NCBI GenBank assembly: GCA_025350445.1
Contig: JANXXV010000499.1
Coordinates: 1 to 5,639 of the forward strand
Source: Bryobacteraceae bacterium
GTDB taxonomy: Bacteria > Acidobacteriota > Terriglobia > Bryobacterales > Bryobacteraceae
DNA: 5,639 nt
Direction of reading: 5' to 3'
In this document: one piece after another, positions 1-5,639 of the stretch
Layout: each line of letters starts with the position of its first letter
Numbering within the stretch: the first letter of the stretch is position 1
The notes under the pieces: generated by a model
Told to the model about the DNA's origin: nothing
The model's input: only the letters and a program-made list of their open reading frames with translations
Database searches by the model: none
Translations under genes and position numbers: made by a program

Positions 1-391
1 GGCGGCCCTGAAGCGCGAGAATGTGTCTCTTGAAGCCGCCGACGCCGTAATCATTCATACCGGTTGGGGCCGCCTGTGGGATAGCGACGTTTCACGCTAC
101 GGCAAGGGGAATCCCGGTATCGGCGTTGCCGCCGCGGAATGGCTGGTGCGTCAGAACCCGATGCTTGTGGGGGCCGACACTCCTCCCGTGGAAGTTTCGC
201 CCAATCCGGATAAGCGGGTGAACACGCCGATCCACCAGATCATGCTGGTGGTGAACGGCATCCATTTGCTGGAGAACCTAAAGCTGGACGAGCTCGCGGC
301 CAAGCGGGTATACGAATTCGCCTTCCTGTTGGAACCGCTCAAGCTTCAGGGCGCAACCGGCTCGACGGTTGCACCGGTAGCCGTGCGATGA
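1..391 (+). CDS. Cyclase family protein (kynurenine formamidase-like), C-terminal part, cut by window edge
   Basis: The reading frame is open from the left edge (first full codon at base 2) to TGA at 389-391, giving about 129 residues. A GTG at 23-25 is in frame but is not a credible start, because the family's core begins far upstream. Visible family features are the strand DAVIIHTGWG, a conserved GADTPPVE segment, an H-x-x-LL-x-x-x-G-I-x-LLENL-like stretch (VVNGIHLLENLKLDEL) and the closing FLLEPLKLQGATGS followed by a P-V-A tail. These are typical of the PF04199 cyclase/kynurenine formamidase fold, metal-dependent hydrolases of amides or cyclic esters. The metal-binding HxGTHxDxPxH motif should lie upstream, outside the window, so catalytic competence cannot be judged. 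Full-length members are roughly 220-330 residues, so about half is missing. Substrate is unknown; true kynurenine formamidase activity is only one possibility. It converges on the transketolase-like gene with a gap of about 98 bp. Confidence 0.88.
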   Translation, partial: AALKRENVSLEAADAVIIHTGWGRLWDSDVSRYGKGNPGIGVAAAEWLVRQNPMLVGADTPPVEVSPNPDKRVNTPIHQIMLVVNGIHLLENLKLDELAAKRVYEFAFLLEPLKLQGATGSTVAPVAVR

Positions 392-489
392 TCGCACGCC
401 GCCGGGCAACGTCCGGAAACAACCCGGCCTGCTTCCGCCACACCGCCGCGTTGGCAGTAGTGCACGGTCCGCTTGAGTCAAGGTTGGCG

Positions 490-3009
490 TTAATCCAAAG
501 TGCCCACCATCTCGCGCTGCCGGGCCATGCGTTGCTCCCGATCCCGCGCGAAACGCTGAACCCCCGCCAAGATCGAGCCGGCGTCCAAATGCGCCTCGGC
601 GATCACATCCGATTCCAGGCCCCCCGTGAGCCATTGATCGTCCCAATCGGAAGTGAGCGAATAGGCATCCGTAAGCGGTCCCACGTTGCGGACCGGCCAC
701 ACGCGCCGCGTGCCGGTGCTGACGATCATGAGGTCGTAGTAAGCCTCCGGGGGAAGCACAGCATGGCGGTAATCCTCCGGTTGCCTGTCGAACAATTCTT
801 CGCTAATCGCGGCGATCACCTTTACGTTGACTCCGGCTTGCTCCAGAAGCGGCAGTACGCTGACCAGATTGAACGTTGAGCTGGACCCCTGCGCGATGAC
901 GTAGCCATGTCTGGGTTCCCCAGGCGCAAAGTCGCGAATCACATAGAGTCCTTTCGCCGCGGCTTTAAGATCGGCATCGGCAAACCCGCGGCGGTCGGCG
1001 ACCGGGAAATCGGGACGGGCCACTTCCAGGGTAATGATGCCCACCTTCGGATCGCGCGCGGCGATCTCAGCGGCGGCAAAGTAGCCCGGAGCTACGTCAT
1101 TGTAATCCCAAAAATTCAAGTGAATGGTCTGGCCGCGGGGAAATAGCTTCCACACCTGGGGTGCAAAAATGCCAAAGTGCGTGCGCCCGTCGGCGGCCGT
1201 CTCCGGTCCGGAGTGAGCCACTAAGATATGCAGGACACCCATGCGAAACCGGCTATCCTGGTTCTGCTGACTCCACACGCGGGCGGGCGTGTACATCAAA
1301 GGCGTAAATGCACCATAAGTACCGCTGAGGGCCCACACACCGGCAAACTTCGCGGGGTCAACGGAGGCGCTCTGGCTCACCAGCCCGATCGCAGTCGAGG
1401 CGTTACCCGCTTCCTGAATGGCGGCCTTGATGCGCGTGCCAAGGGGATTGGATTCCGGATCGTAGTGGCCCCACAAACTTCCGTGTTCCACGTTGATGGA
1501 TTCGGAGAGATCGGCGGCCAGCGTAAGGAATCGGTTGCCGGTGACATAGTTCAACCATTTAATGATTTCCGATATTCCACGCCGCGCGCCGGCGGCTTCG
1601 CCTGGCTTGCGGAAAAGGGCGACACTGAGTTGCTTTCGCGCTCCCGACAGAGAATTGGTTATAGTCAGGCTCTGCGGTTCAACGGGCAGATTTGCCACGC
1701 GCAGGCGGTCGTCCAGGAATGGATTGCTCATTACGTCCACACGCACGGGTGCATCGTCTTTGACCGTGTCACCCAGAGCCACCAACCGGTCGGCCAACCA
1801 GTCGCCGAGACCGTTCCGGTCAAGAACCGACATCACCACATCGATATTGGTTTTGAATTGGATCAGCCGCTCGCGCGGATCGCTGACGGGCCCCTCGTGA
1901 ATTCCGGCGAACTGAACACCGTAATGCTCCTCGAACGTTCTTGCCAGAGCGGCAAAATATTCGGAGTTCATTTTCATGGCGTACGGATGGCTGCGGTAAC
2001 CCACCATTTGATCGCCGAATCCTGGAATCTTTCCGTCCACGGCGCCGGGCCAATATCCTTTTGTGGTCTTGCCAATCACTATCATCGGGCGGCGGTCGGC
2101 GGGGTCCCAATCCTCCATACTCTTGAGGACTGCCACGATTTGGCCGTAGTCATTTCCATCCTCTAATGGGAAAACATTCCAGCCATAGGAAGTCCACTGA
2201 TCGATCAGCCGGTAACCGTCGTACTTCCGGTCGATGACGCCACCAAGAAGCGAATCGTCGATGCCCGCGTTGTTATCGGAAAGAAGGATTCGAAGGCGTC
2301 TGCCTACCTTCAACGCCAAAGCCTGAGTCTTAAGCTCCTGGGCGTGCCCCTCGGTCATGGCGAACTCACCTTCGACCGCCATGATTTTCGGGGAACCGCC
2401 GGAACCGAAAATATCCCAGAATGCCGCTTTGCCGGCGGCCGTGGCAATGCCGACACCCGACGGGCCGCCATTTACGTCGTTGGTGAGATCGGTACTCTCG
2501 GCGTGCCCGGCCAGAGCACGGATTCCCCTTCCCCTAGCCTGGACAAACAGGGGGTGGTCTTGCAGACCGTGGTCCTGCAGCAGGGTGCGCATGGCTGCGG
2601 CGCCGCGCCTGAATCCCAGTGCATCGACCGGCAACATCGCCACATGCGGATCAACATGGAAACGCCGGTCGCCCGTGGCCCCGCATCTGCGCGCCAGGGC
2701 TTGGCCCATGATCATCCACAAGGCGTAACAAGTGGGAACGTTATGCCCGCCGGCGAGCAGGAATTTATCGCACTGGGGGTGCTTCGGGCGACGGTAGTCA
2801 TAACGCATTCCGCCCAGTTCCGGCCCGGCCAGGTGTGCCGCCACGTTGTAGGGTGTGCAAGCCAACGGACCGCCGAAATGACCCGTCTGGGCATAATTGC
2901 CGAGCATCACCAGGGTCATACAGGTCATGTACCCGATGTCTTCTATTTTCTCCTGTTCGAGCGGCATCTTCGTTAATTCAAGCGATGTTGGTCCAGTGTG
3001 CGCAGTCAC
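490..3009 (-). CDS. Long transketolase-like thiamine-diphosphate enzyme
   Basis: Predicted cytosolic ThDP/Mg-dependent ketol-transfer enzyme of 839 residues; no signal peptide is visible. Domain order follows transketolase. The PP domain is about residues 20-345, with GHFGGPLA (H44), GGHN (H89), LAGHAE (H169), GPSGVGIATAAGKAAF at 182-197, the ThDP motif from VEGE (212-215) to DNN (245-247), and GKTTKGYWPG at 313-322. The Pyr domain is about 476-670, with ADLSESINV (499-507) and AHSGPETAADGRTHF, where H599 and H611 match the E. coli His461/His473 positions. The C-terminal domain is about 690-839. Classical transketolases have about 660 residues; the excess is mainly a linker of roughly 130 residues between PP and Pyr. 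Oddities: the usual GDG of the ThDP motif reads VEG, and the catalytic Glu of the REFGM motif has no clear equivalent. The start is GTG at 3009, the first candidate after an in-frame TAA; GGAGG lies 14 nt upstream, which is long. ATG at 2967 (residue 15) is an alternative with a weaker site. The exact reaction is uncertain: transketolase, or a related ThDP ketolase. Confidence 0.85.
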   Translation of the reverse strand: MTAHTGPTSLELTKMPLEQEKIEDIGYMTCMTLVMLGNYAQTGHFGGPLACTPYNVAAHLAGPELGGMRYDYRRPKHPQCDKFLLAGGHNVPTCYALWMIMGQALARRCGATGDRRFHVDPHVAMLPVDALGFRRGAAAMRTLLQDHGLQDHPLFVQARGRGIRALAGHAESTDLTNDVNGGPSGVGIATAAGKAAFWDIFGSGGSPKIMAVEGEFAMTEGHAQELKTQALALKVGRRLRILLSDNNAGIDDSLLGGVIDRKYDGYRLIDQWTSYGWNVFPLEDGNDYGQIVAVLKSMEDWDPADRRPMIVIGKTTKGYWPGAVDGKIPGFGDQMVGYRSHPYAMKMNSEYFAALARTFEEHYGVQFAGIHEGPVSDPRERLIQFKTNIDVVMSVLDRNGLGDWLADRLVALGDTVKDDAPVRVDVMSNPFLDDRLRVANLPVEPQSLTITNSLSGARKQLSVALFRKPGEAAGARRGISEIIKWLNYVTGNRFLTLAADLSESINVEHGSLWGHYDPESNPLGTRIKAAIQEAGNASTAIGLVSQSASVDPAKFAGVWALSGTYGAFTPLMYTPARVWSQQNQDSRFRMGVLHILVAHSGPETAADGRTHFGIFAPQVWKLFPRGQTIHLNFWDYNDVAPGYFAAAEIAARDPKVGIITLEVARPDFPVADRRGFADADLKAAAKGLYVIRDFAPGEPRHGYVIAQGSSSTFNLVSVLPLLEQAGVNVKVIAAISEELFDRQPEDYRHAVLPPEAYYDLMIVSTGTRRVWPVRNVGPLTDAYSLTSDWDDQWLTGGLESDVIAEAHLDAGSILAGVQRFARDREQRMARQREMVGTLD

Positions 3010-3023
3010 GAGAAATCTTTAAA

Positions 3024-3028
3024 CCTCC
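3024..3028 (-). promoter_or_regulatory. Candidate Shine-Dalgarno GGAGG for the transketolase-like gene
   Basis: The minus strand reads GGAGG here, 14 nt before the GTG at 3009. The spacing is longer than the usual 5-10 nt, but an in-frame TAA just upstream of the GTG and the lack of any good site before ATG 2967 make GTG the preferred start. Confidence 0.45.
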
Positions 3029-3151
3029 GGCATCTTGAATCTGGTTTTCACGCGCCCGCACCTGAGTCGACGTCATGGCGGCCCAACACCCTCGGATCGA
3101 AGTTCGTTTGGGCACGAAAAGCTTATCACGAATCGGGGGATGGGTCGATTT

Positions 3152-3176
3152 CGCATTCGCAGTCCGCACTCGCAGT
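3152..3176. repeat. Imperfect 12-bp direct repeat pair, 13-bp period
   Basis: CGCATTCGCAGT (3152-3163) is followed after one base by CGCACTCGCAGT (3165-3176); 11 of 12 bases match. It lies in the divergent intergenic region, about 190 bp before the deacylase start and 145 bp before the transketolase-like start. It could be a tandem regulator site or chance in GC-rich DNA; no regulator is assigned. Confidence 0.4.
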
Positions 3177-3355
3177 AGAGCAAGGACGCCTGCCAGCGCC
3201 ACCAGCGCTCTCCGATTTTGGCGCCGGCTGGAACGGTTGGAGCTACACATCGGGGGCTCATGGAGGAAGTCCAACAAGCGGCCTTGCAGGCCATCCGTTA
3301 CGCGCCTATCCTGAGACTGGGGCTTCCACCCGCAATGCCGGCAAGAGACGTATTC

Positions 3356-3361
3356 TATAAT
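3356..3361 (+). promoter_or_regulatory. Consensus -10 box (TATAAT) immediately before the deacylase start, probably leaderless
   Basis: A perfect TATAAT ends 5 bp before the ATG at 3367. With standard -10 to +1 spacing of about 6-7 nt, transcription would begin at or within a base or two of the A of the start codon, giving a leaderless mRNA. Consistent with this, there is no Shine-Dalgarno sequence in the 15 nt before the ATG. No good TTGACA-like -35 box lies 16-18 bp upstream, and there is no TGn extension. The ATG itself is well supported by the signal peptide that follows it. Confidence 0.55.
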
Positions 3362-3366
3362 CCAGC

Positions 3367-4962
3367 ATGTCTCTCCACCGCTTCCTGGCCCTGGGCGCCA
3401 TCACCGCCCTGTCGCTTGCAGCCGCCGATTACGATCTGCTCATCCGCAACGCCCGTATCGCCGATGGCACCGGAAGCCCGGCGATCACCGGAGATGTGGG
3501 TATCGCGGGCGGCAAGATTGTGGCGGTGGGTAAACTCGCATCCGCCACCGCCACGCGCGTCATTGATGCCGGCGGGCACGTGCTTGCTCCGGGCTTCATC
3601 GATGTACATACTCACGTCGATCTGAAAATCGGCTATGGCGCGCTGGGCGCGATCGAGAAGATGCCTTTGGCGGAGAACTTCATTCGCGACGGAGTGACCA
3701 CGCTGATCACCGGCAACTGTGGGCATTCCGAGACCGACCTGTCCGACTTTTTTAGCCGCCTGGAAACCGCCCGGCCGGCCACCAACGTTGCTTCGCTGAT
3801 AGGTCACAACGACGTGCGGCGCGCCGCCATGGGAGAAGCCAACCGCAAAGCCACTCCCGCCGAGATCGCGCGGATGAAAGAGATGGTAGCCCGTGCCATG
3901 CAGGCGGGCGCCGTGGGCTTCTCTACGGGTCTGATCTATGTGCCAGGCACTTATTCCGATACCGAAGAAGTGCTGGCGCTGGCGAAGGAGGCGGCGCGCT
4001 ACCAGGGCGTCTATGCGAGCCATATGCGCGACGAGGGAGCGCATGTGACGGAGGCGATTGACGAGGCGGTGCGGATCGGGCGCGAGGCGCACATGCCCGT
4101 CCAACTTTCGCATTTCAAGATCGACAATAAGCGCATTTGGGGCGAAAGCGGGAAGACCATCGCGCTGGTTGAGAGGTATCGCAAGGAAGGCATCGACATC
4201 ACCGTGGATCAATATCCTTACGACCGGTCGAGCACGATTCTTGGGCATCTGGTTCCAACGTGGGTGCTGGCCGATGGCGAACGCGCGATTCGCGAACGGC
4301 TTTCTAATCCTGCGACGCGGGCAAGAATCGCAGCCGAAATGCGAGCGCAACTCGATTCCCTCGGTTTTGATGATTACTCCTGGGCGATGGTGGGGTTCAG
4401 CCGCGTGAATCCCGCGGTGAATGGCAAGACTATTACGGAGATCAACGTCATGCGGTTGGGCAAGCCGGGAGTGGAAGGCGAGATCAAGACGATTCTCGAC
4501 ATGCTGGCGGCCGAGCCTTCCGGGACGAACATGATCTATCACAAGATGAGCATGCTGGACGTGGATCGCATCATTCAATACGCGAACACCGCTATCGCCA
4601 GCGATGGCTGGGTTATCGAGCTTGGGTCGGGCGCGCCACACCCTCGCAGCTACGGGACGAATAGCAGAGTGCTGGCCGAGTTCGTACGGTCGCGGCGCGT
4701 GCTTACGATGGAAGACGCTATCCGCAAGATGACCGACCTTCCGGCGCGGAAATTTGCGCTGCGCGACCGCGGACGAATCAGCGTCGGTTATGCCGCGGAT
4801 CTGGTGTTGTTTGACCCGAATACCATCCAGGACCACGCGACGTTCGTCAAACCCCACCAGTACAGCACGGGATTTGAATTCGTCATTGTGAACGGGCGGA
4901 TTGAAGTGGAGAACGACAAGGTGACGGGCGTGCGCGCCGGGCAGGTGTTGCGAAAGAAATAG
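3367..4962 (+). CDS. Exported N-acyl-D-amino-acid deacylase (D-aminoacylase) family amidohydrolase
   Basis: A 531-residue zinc-type amidohydrolase expected to hydrolyse N-acyl-D-amino acids or related D-configured amides to a carboxylate and a free amino acid. Residues 1-20 form a signal peptide: a short basic start (MSLHR), a hydrophobic core FLALGAITALSLA and an AAA cleavage site before D21, so the enzyme probably works in the periplasm or outside. The N-terminal beta-sandwich strand reads DYDLLIRNARIADGTG. The TIM-barrel ligands match the D-aminoacylase pattern: HTH (H81, H83), GNCG (C118), YASHMRDE (H219), QLSHFK (H249) and ASDG (D413), followed by APHPRSYGT. The closing strand has GYAADLVLFDP, and the tail VIVNGRIEVEN completes the sandwich. 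Length fits the roughly 480-540 residues of the family. All catalytic residues appear intact. The start is ATG 3367, fixed by the signal peptide; a TATAAT just upstream suggests leaderless expression. It ends 44 bp from the convergent coiled-coil gene. True substrate (acyl-D-amino acid, D-peptide end, or other amide) cannot be read from sequence. Confidence 0.9.
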   Translation: MSLHRFLALGAITALSLAAADYDLLIRNARIADGTGSPAITGDVGIAGGKIVAVGKLASATATRVIDAGGHVLAPGFIDVHTHVDLKIGYGALGAIEKMPLAENFIRDGVTTLITGNCGHSETDLSDFFSRLETARPATNVASLIGHNDVRRAAMGEANRKATPAEIARMKEMVARAMQAGAVGFSTGLIYVPGTYSDTEEVLALAKEAARYQGVYASHMRDEGAHVTEAIDEAVRIGREAHMPVQLSHFKIDNKRIWGESGKTIALVERYRKEGIDITVDQYPYDRSSTILGHLVPTWVLADGERAIRERLSNPATRARIAAEMRAQLDSLGFDDYSWAMVGFSRVNPAVNGKTITEINVMRLGKPGVEGEIKTILDMLAAEPSGTNMIYHKMSMLDVDRIIQYANTAIASDGWVIELGSGAPHPRSYGTNSRVLAEFVRSRRVLTMEDAIRKMTDLPARKFALRDRGRISVGYAADLVLFDPNTIQDHATFVKPHQYSTGFEFVIVNGRIEVENDKVTGVRAGQVLRKK

Positions 4963-5006
4963 GGCGGCGCGTCAGGATTGTGGGGGGCGTGGAAGTGAAC
5001 GAGTGA

Positions 5007-5289
5007 TTACTTTGCGCCACCGGCTTCGAGTTTCGCCAGGCGTTTCGACAAATCAGACAGTAACTTGTCCACGTTCTCAGACCAATCGTTAAGACGCACG
5101 AGGTTTGTTTGGCCTCCACGAAGCCATCCACCCTGCCGTTTCCAGGCGTGCGTCAATCGCGTCCAGGCGTGCGTCAATCCCGTCGAATCGAGTGTGGATC
5201 TCGCGTTCCAGACTGTCTTTCACATCGGTGATCAGTCGCGATACGGAGTCAACTTTGGCCTCCAGGAACAGCTTCAGTTCGTCGTCCAT
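5007..5289 (-). pseudogene. Small coiled-coil protein gene split by a +1 frameshift
   Basis: From ATG 5289 the frame reads MDDELKLFLEAKVDS and continues as a charged heptad-like helix (FDGIDARLDAIDARLE). It then runs into an unrelated Trp/Arg tail and stops at 5089-5091 after 66 residues. The other frame, entered at the GGG run (plus-strand CCC, 5131-5133), continues with GGWLRGGQTNLVRLNDWSEN, a second helical stretch DKLLSDLSKRLAKLEAGGAK, and TAA at 5007-5009. Removing one G joins the two into a continuous 93-residue protein: N-terminal helix, coiled coil, short turn, C-terminal coiled coil. ATG 5289 is preferred over in-frame ATG 5310 because AAGGGG lies 8 nt before it and MDDEL resembles starts of similar small acidobacterial proteins, as far as I recall. 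A TATGAT (minus strand, 5347-5352) could be a -10 box, but no -35 is seen. Function is unknown; such proteins presumably oligomerise. It may be a true pseudogene, a sequencing error, or less likely a programmed frameshift. Confidence 0.75.
5142..5183 (-). repeat. Tandem 21-bp repeat encoding two coiled-coil heptads
   Basis: Two adjacent 21-bp units (5142-5162 and 5163-5183) differ at one base (G or C at unit position 18). On the minus strand each unit encodes one heptad of the coiled-coil protein, giving GIDARLD then AIDARLE-type repeats. The unit length of exactly 7 codons keeps frame and helix register, which points to a recent in-frame duplication of one heptad. Confidence 0.8.
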
Positions 5290-5380
5290 ATTTCTTGCCC
5301 CTTTGCCCATCCAACTGGCGCCGAGCCGATTTCCTCATGCCCCACAATCATAACCTTTCAGGTGCTCGGGCTGGCTCGCC

Positions 5381-5474
5381 TTACTTCTTGATTTCAGCCA
5401 TCCGCTTCTTGACGTAGGCGTCGTATTCCTTTTGCAGTTCCGGGGTGAGGCCTGGCCCTCCGTAGAGTTCGCTA
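5381..5474 (-). pseudogene. 3' end of an unidentified gene, truncated at an IS630-family insertion
   Basis: On the minus strand the frame reads SELYGGPGLTPELQKEYD, then AYVKKRMAEIKK and TAA (5381-5383). The acidic/basic helical tail looks like a genuine protein C-terminus, but I cannot name its family. Reading upstream, the frame passes into sequence belonging to the adjacent insertion element (translated HSLKLFRLHYT) and meets a stop at about 5525, with only a GTG at about 5518 as possible start. No credible start of its own exists. The simplest reading is that the rest of the gene lies beyond the right side of the insertion sequence, or has been lost. It lies about 90 bp upstream of the coiled-coil gene on the same strand. 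Confidence 0.55.
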
Positions 5475-5639
5475 GTGTAGTGTAATCGAAATAGCTTTAA
5501 CGAATGGGCGGGATATGTCACGATGGGCTATGGCACGTCCGATCTCTGTTCTTGATATCACCGCCGAGGAGCGATCAACCCTTCGCCGTCGCGTTTCGAG
5601 CCCCACGACAAGCCAGCGCGACGCTCTCCGGGCGCGCAT
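5473..5639 (+). mobile_element. IS630-family insertion sequence, left end, running off the window
   Basis: The element is identified by its transposase start (5515/5530). The left terminus is inferred near 5473-5474, where a TA, the usual IS630 target, is followed by GTGTAGTGTAAT and where the protein-like sequence of the interrupted minus-strand gene ends. TA also occurs at 5478-5479 and 5482-5483, so the exact edge is uncertain by a few bases. The right terminal inverted repeat lies outside the window. Confidence 0.6.
5515..5639 (+). CDS. IS630-family transposase, N-terminal part, cut by window edge
   Basis: About 41 codons are visible. From the second ATG (5530) the protein reads MARPISVLDITAEER, followed by STLRRRVSSPTTSQRDALRAR. 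This is the characteristic opening of IS630-family transposases, where a short MARP-x-x-x-L lead is followed by an E-E-R helix, the P-T-T-x-x-x-x-x-LRAR segment and then a helix-turn-helix DNA-binding domain. The catalytic DDE domain lies beyond the window, so activity cannot be assessed. An earlier in-frame ATG at 5515 with GGGCGGG just upstream would add MSRWA; the family's usual start favours 5530. The transposase cuts and pastes the element at TA dinucleotides. It is oriented opposite to the gene fragment it abuts. Confidence 0.85.
   Translation, partial: MSRWAMARPISVLDITAEERSTLRRRVSSPTTSQRDALRAR

Larger units (their letters stand above)
3010..3366. other. Divergent intergenic region of about 357 bp, no credible gene
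   Basis: This stretch separates the divergently transcribed transketolase-like gene (left, - strand) and deacylase gene (right, + strand). Open frames cross it on both strands, but each one either overlaps a neighbouring gene's start or lacks recognisable protein character, and I call none of them. It holds a GGAGG ribosome-site candidate for the - strand gene (plus-strand CCTCC, 3024-3028), an imperfect 12-bp direct repeat pair (3152-3176), and a consensus -10 box at its right edge. No convincing -35/-10 pair was found for the - strand gene. Confidence 0.6.

Noticed and set aside
401..428. Possible terminator hairpin (GCCGGG at 401-406 pairing with CCCGGC at 423-428) in the convergent gap after the cyclase gene
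   Set aside because: The stem is only 6 bp with a 16-nt loop, and no T-run follows on either strand, so it is not supportable as an intrinsic terminator.
1228..2166. A 312-codon open frame antisense to the transketolase-like gene, and a similar one at 2344-2976
   Set aside because: Both are opposite a gene with conserved ThDP-enzyme motifs throughout, and neither translation shows a domain or plausible start context.
2978..3277. Minus-strand 99-codon frame with a twin-arginine-like opening (NRRALVALAGVLALL)
   Set aside because: It would overlap the transketolase-like start by 32 bp, has no good ribosome-binding site, and its remainder shows no protein character. I treat the hydrophobic stretch as chance.
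2998..3360. Plus-strand 120-codon frame across the divergent intergenic region
   Set aside because: The composition is rich in Ser, Gly, Pro and Trp without structure. It overlaps the transketolase-like start, and no family resemblance is seen.
3355..4857. A 500-codon open frame antisense to the deacylase gene
   Set aside because: It mirrors a gene with a signal peptide and complete active-site motifs. The antisense translation is rich in His, Arg and Pro without any recognisable domain, as expected for a shadow frame in GC-rich DNA.
4963..5006. Terminator between the convergent deacylase and coiled-coil genes
   Set aside because: No inverted repeat or T-run was found in the 44-bp gap.
5353..5363. 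Small palindrome ACCTTTCAGGT as an operator or terminator
   Set aside because: Only 4-bp arms around 3 bases; too short to distinguish from chance.

Overview
The window looks like GC-rich bacterial chromosome. The gene set suggests a soil-type Acidobacteriota (Bryobacterales/Solibacterales-like) genome: a cyclase-family hydrolase, an exported D-aminoacylase-type amidohydrolase, a long divergent transketolase and a small coiled-coil protein opening with MDDEL. This assignment is inference from protein style; no rRNA or other phylogenetic marker is present.

Layout from left to right. (1) Bases 1-391 hold the C-terminal part of a cyclase/kynurenine formamidase-like protein (PF04199 type) on the + strand, cut by the window edge. 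(2) After a 98-bp convergent gap, a transketolase-like thiamine-diphosphate enzyme of about 839 residues lies on the - strand (490-3009). It has recognisable ThDP-site motifs, but several key positions are altered and the chain is much longer than classical transketolase. (3) A non-coding divergent gap of about 357 bp (3010-3366) carries a pair of 12-bp direct repeats and, at its right end, a perfect TATAAT only 5 bp before the next start codon. (4) An exported N-acyl-D-amino-acid deacylase family amidohydrolase is on the + strand (3367-4962), with all expected metal ligands visible. (5) Bases 5007-5289 on the - strand hold a small coiled-coil gene that is split into two frames by a single-base insertion; undoing it restores a 93-residue protein. 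(6) Bases 5381 to about 5474 on the - strand are the last 30 codons of another gene. It appears to be cut off by an IS630-family insertion whose left end and transposase start (5515 onward, + strand) run off the right edge.

The window does not read as one pathway. The two intact enzymes are divergently transcribed, one probably cytosolic central-carbon-type and one probably periplasmic, and nothing links them functionally. The right-hand ~650 bp is a decaying accessory patch with a frameshifted gene, a truncated gene and an insertion sequence. I see no CRISPR array, tRNA, rRNA or obvious novel multi-gene system. The points most worth a second look are the frameshifted coiled-coil gene, the IS630-truncated gene tail, the likely leaderless mRNA of the deacylase, and the unusual active-site motifs of the long transketolase.
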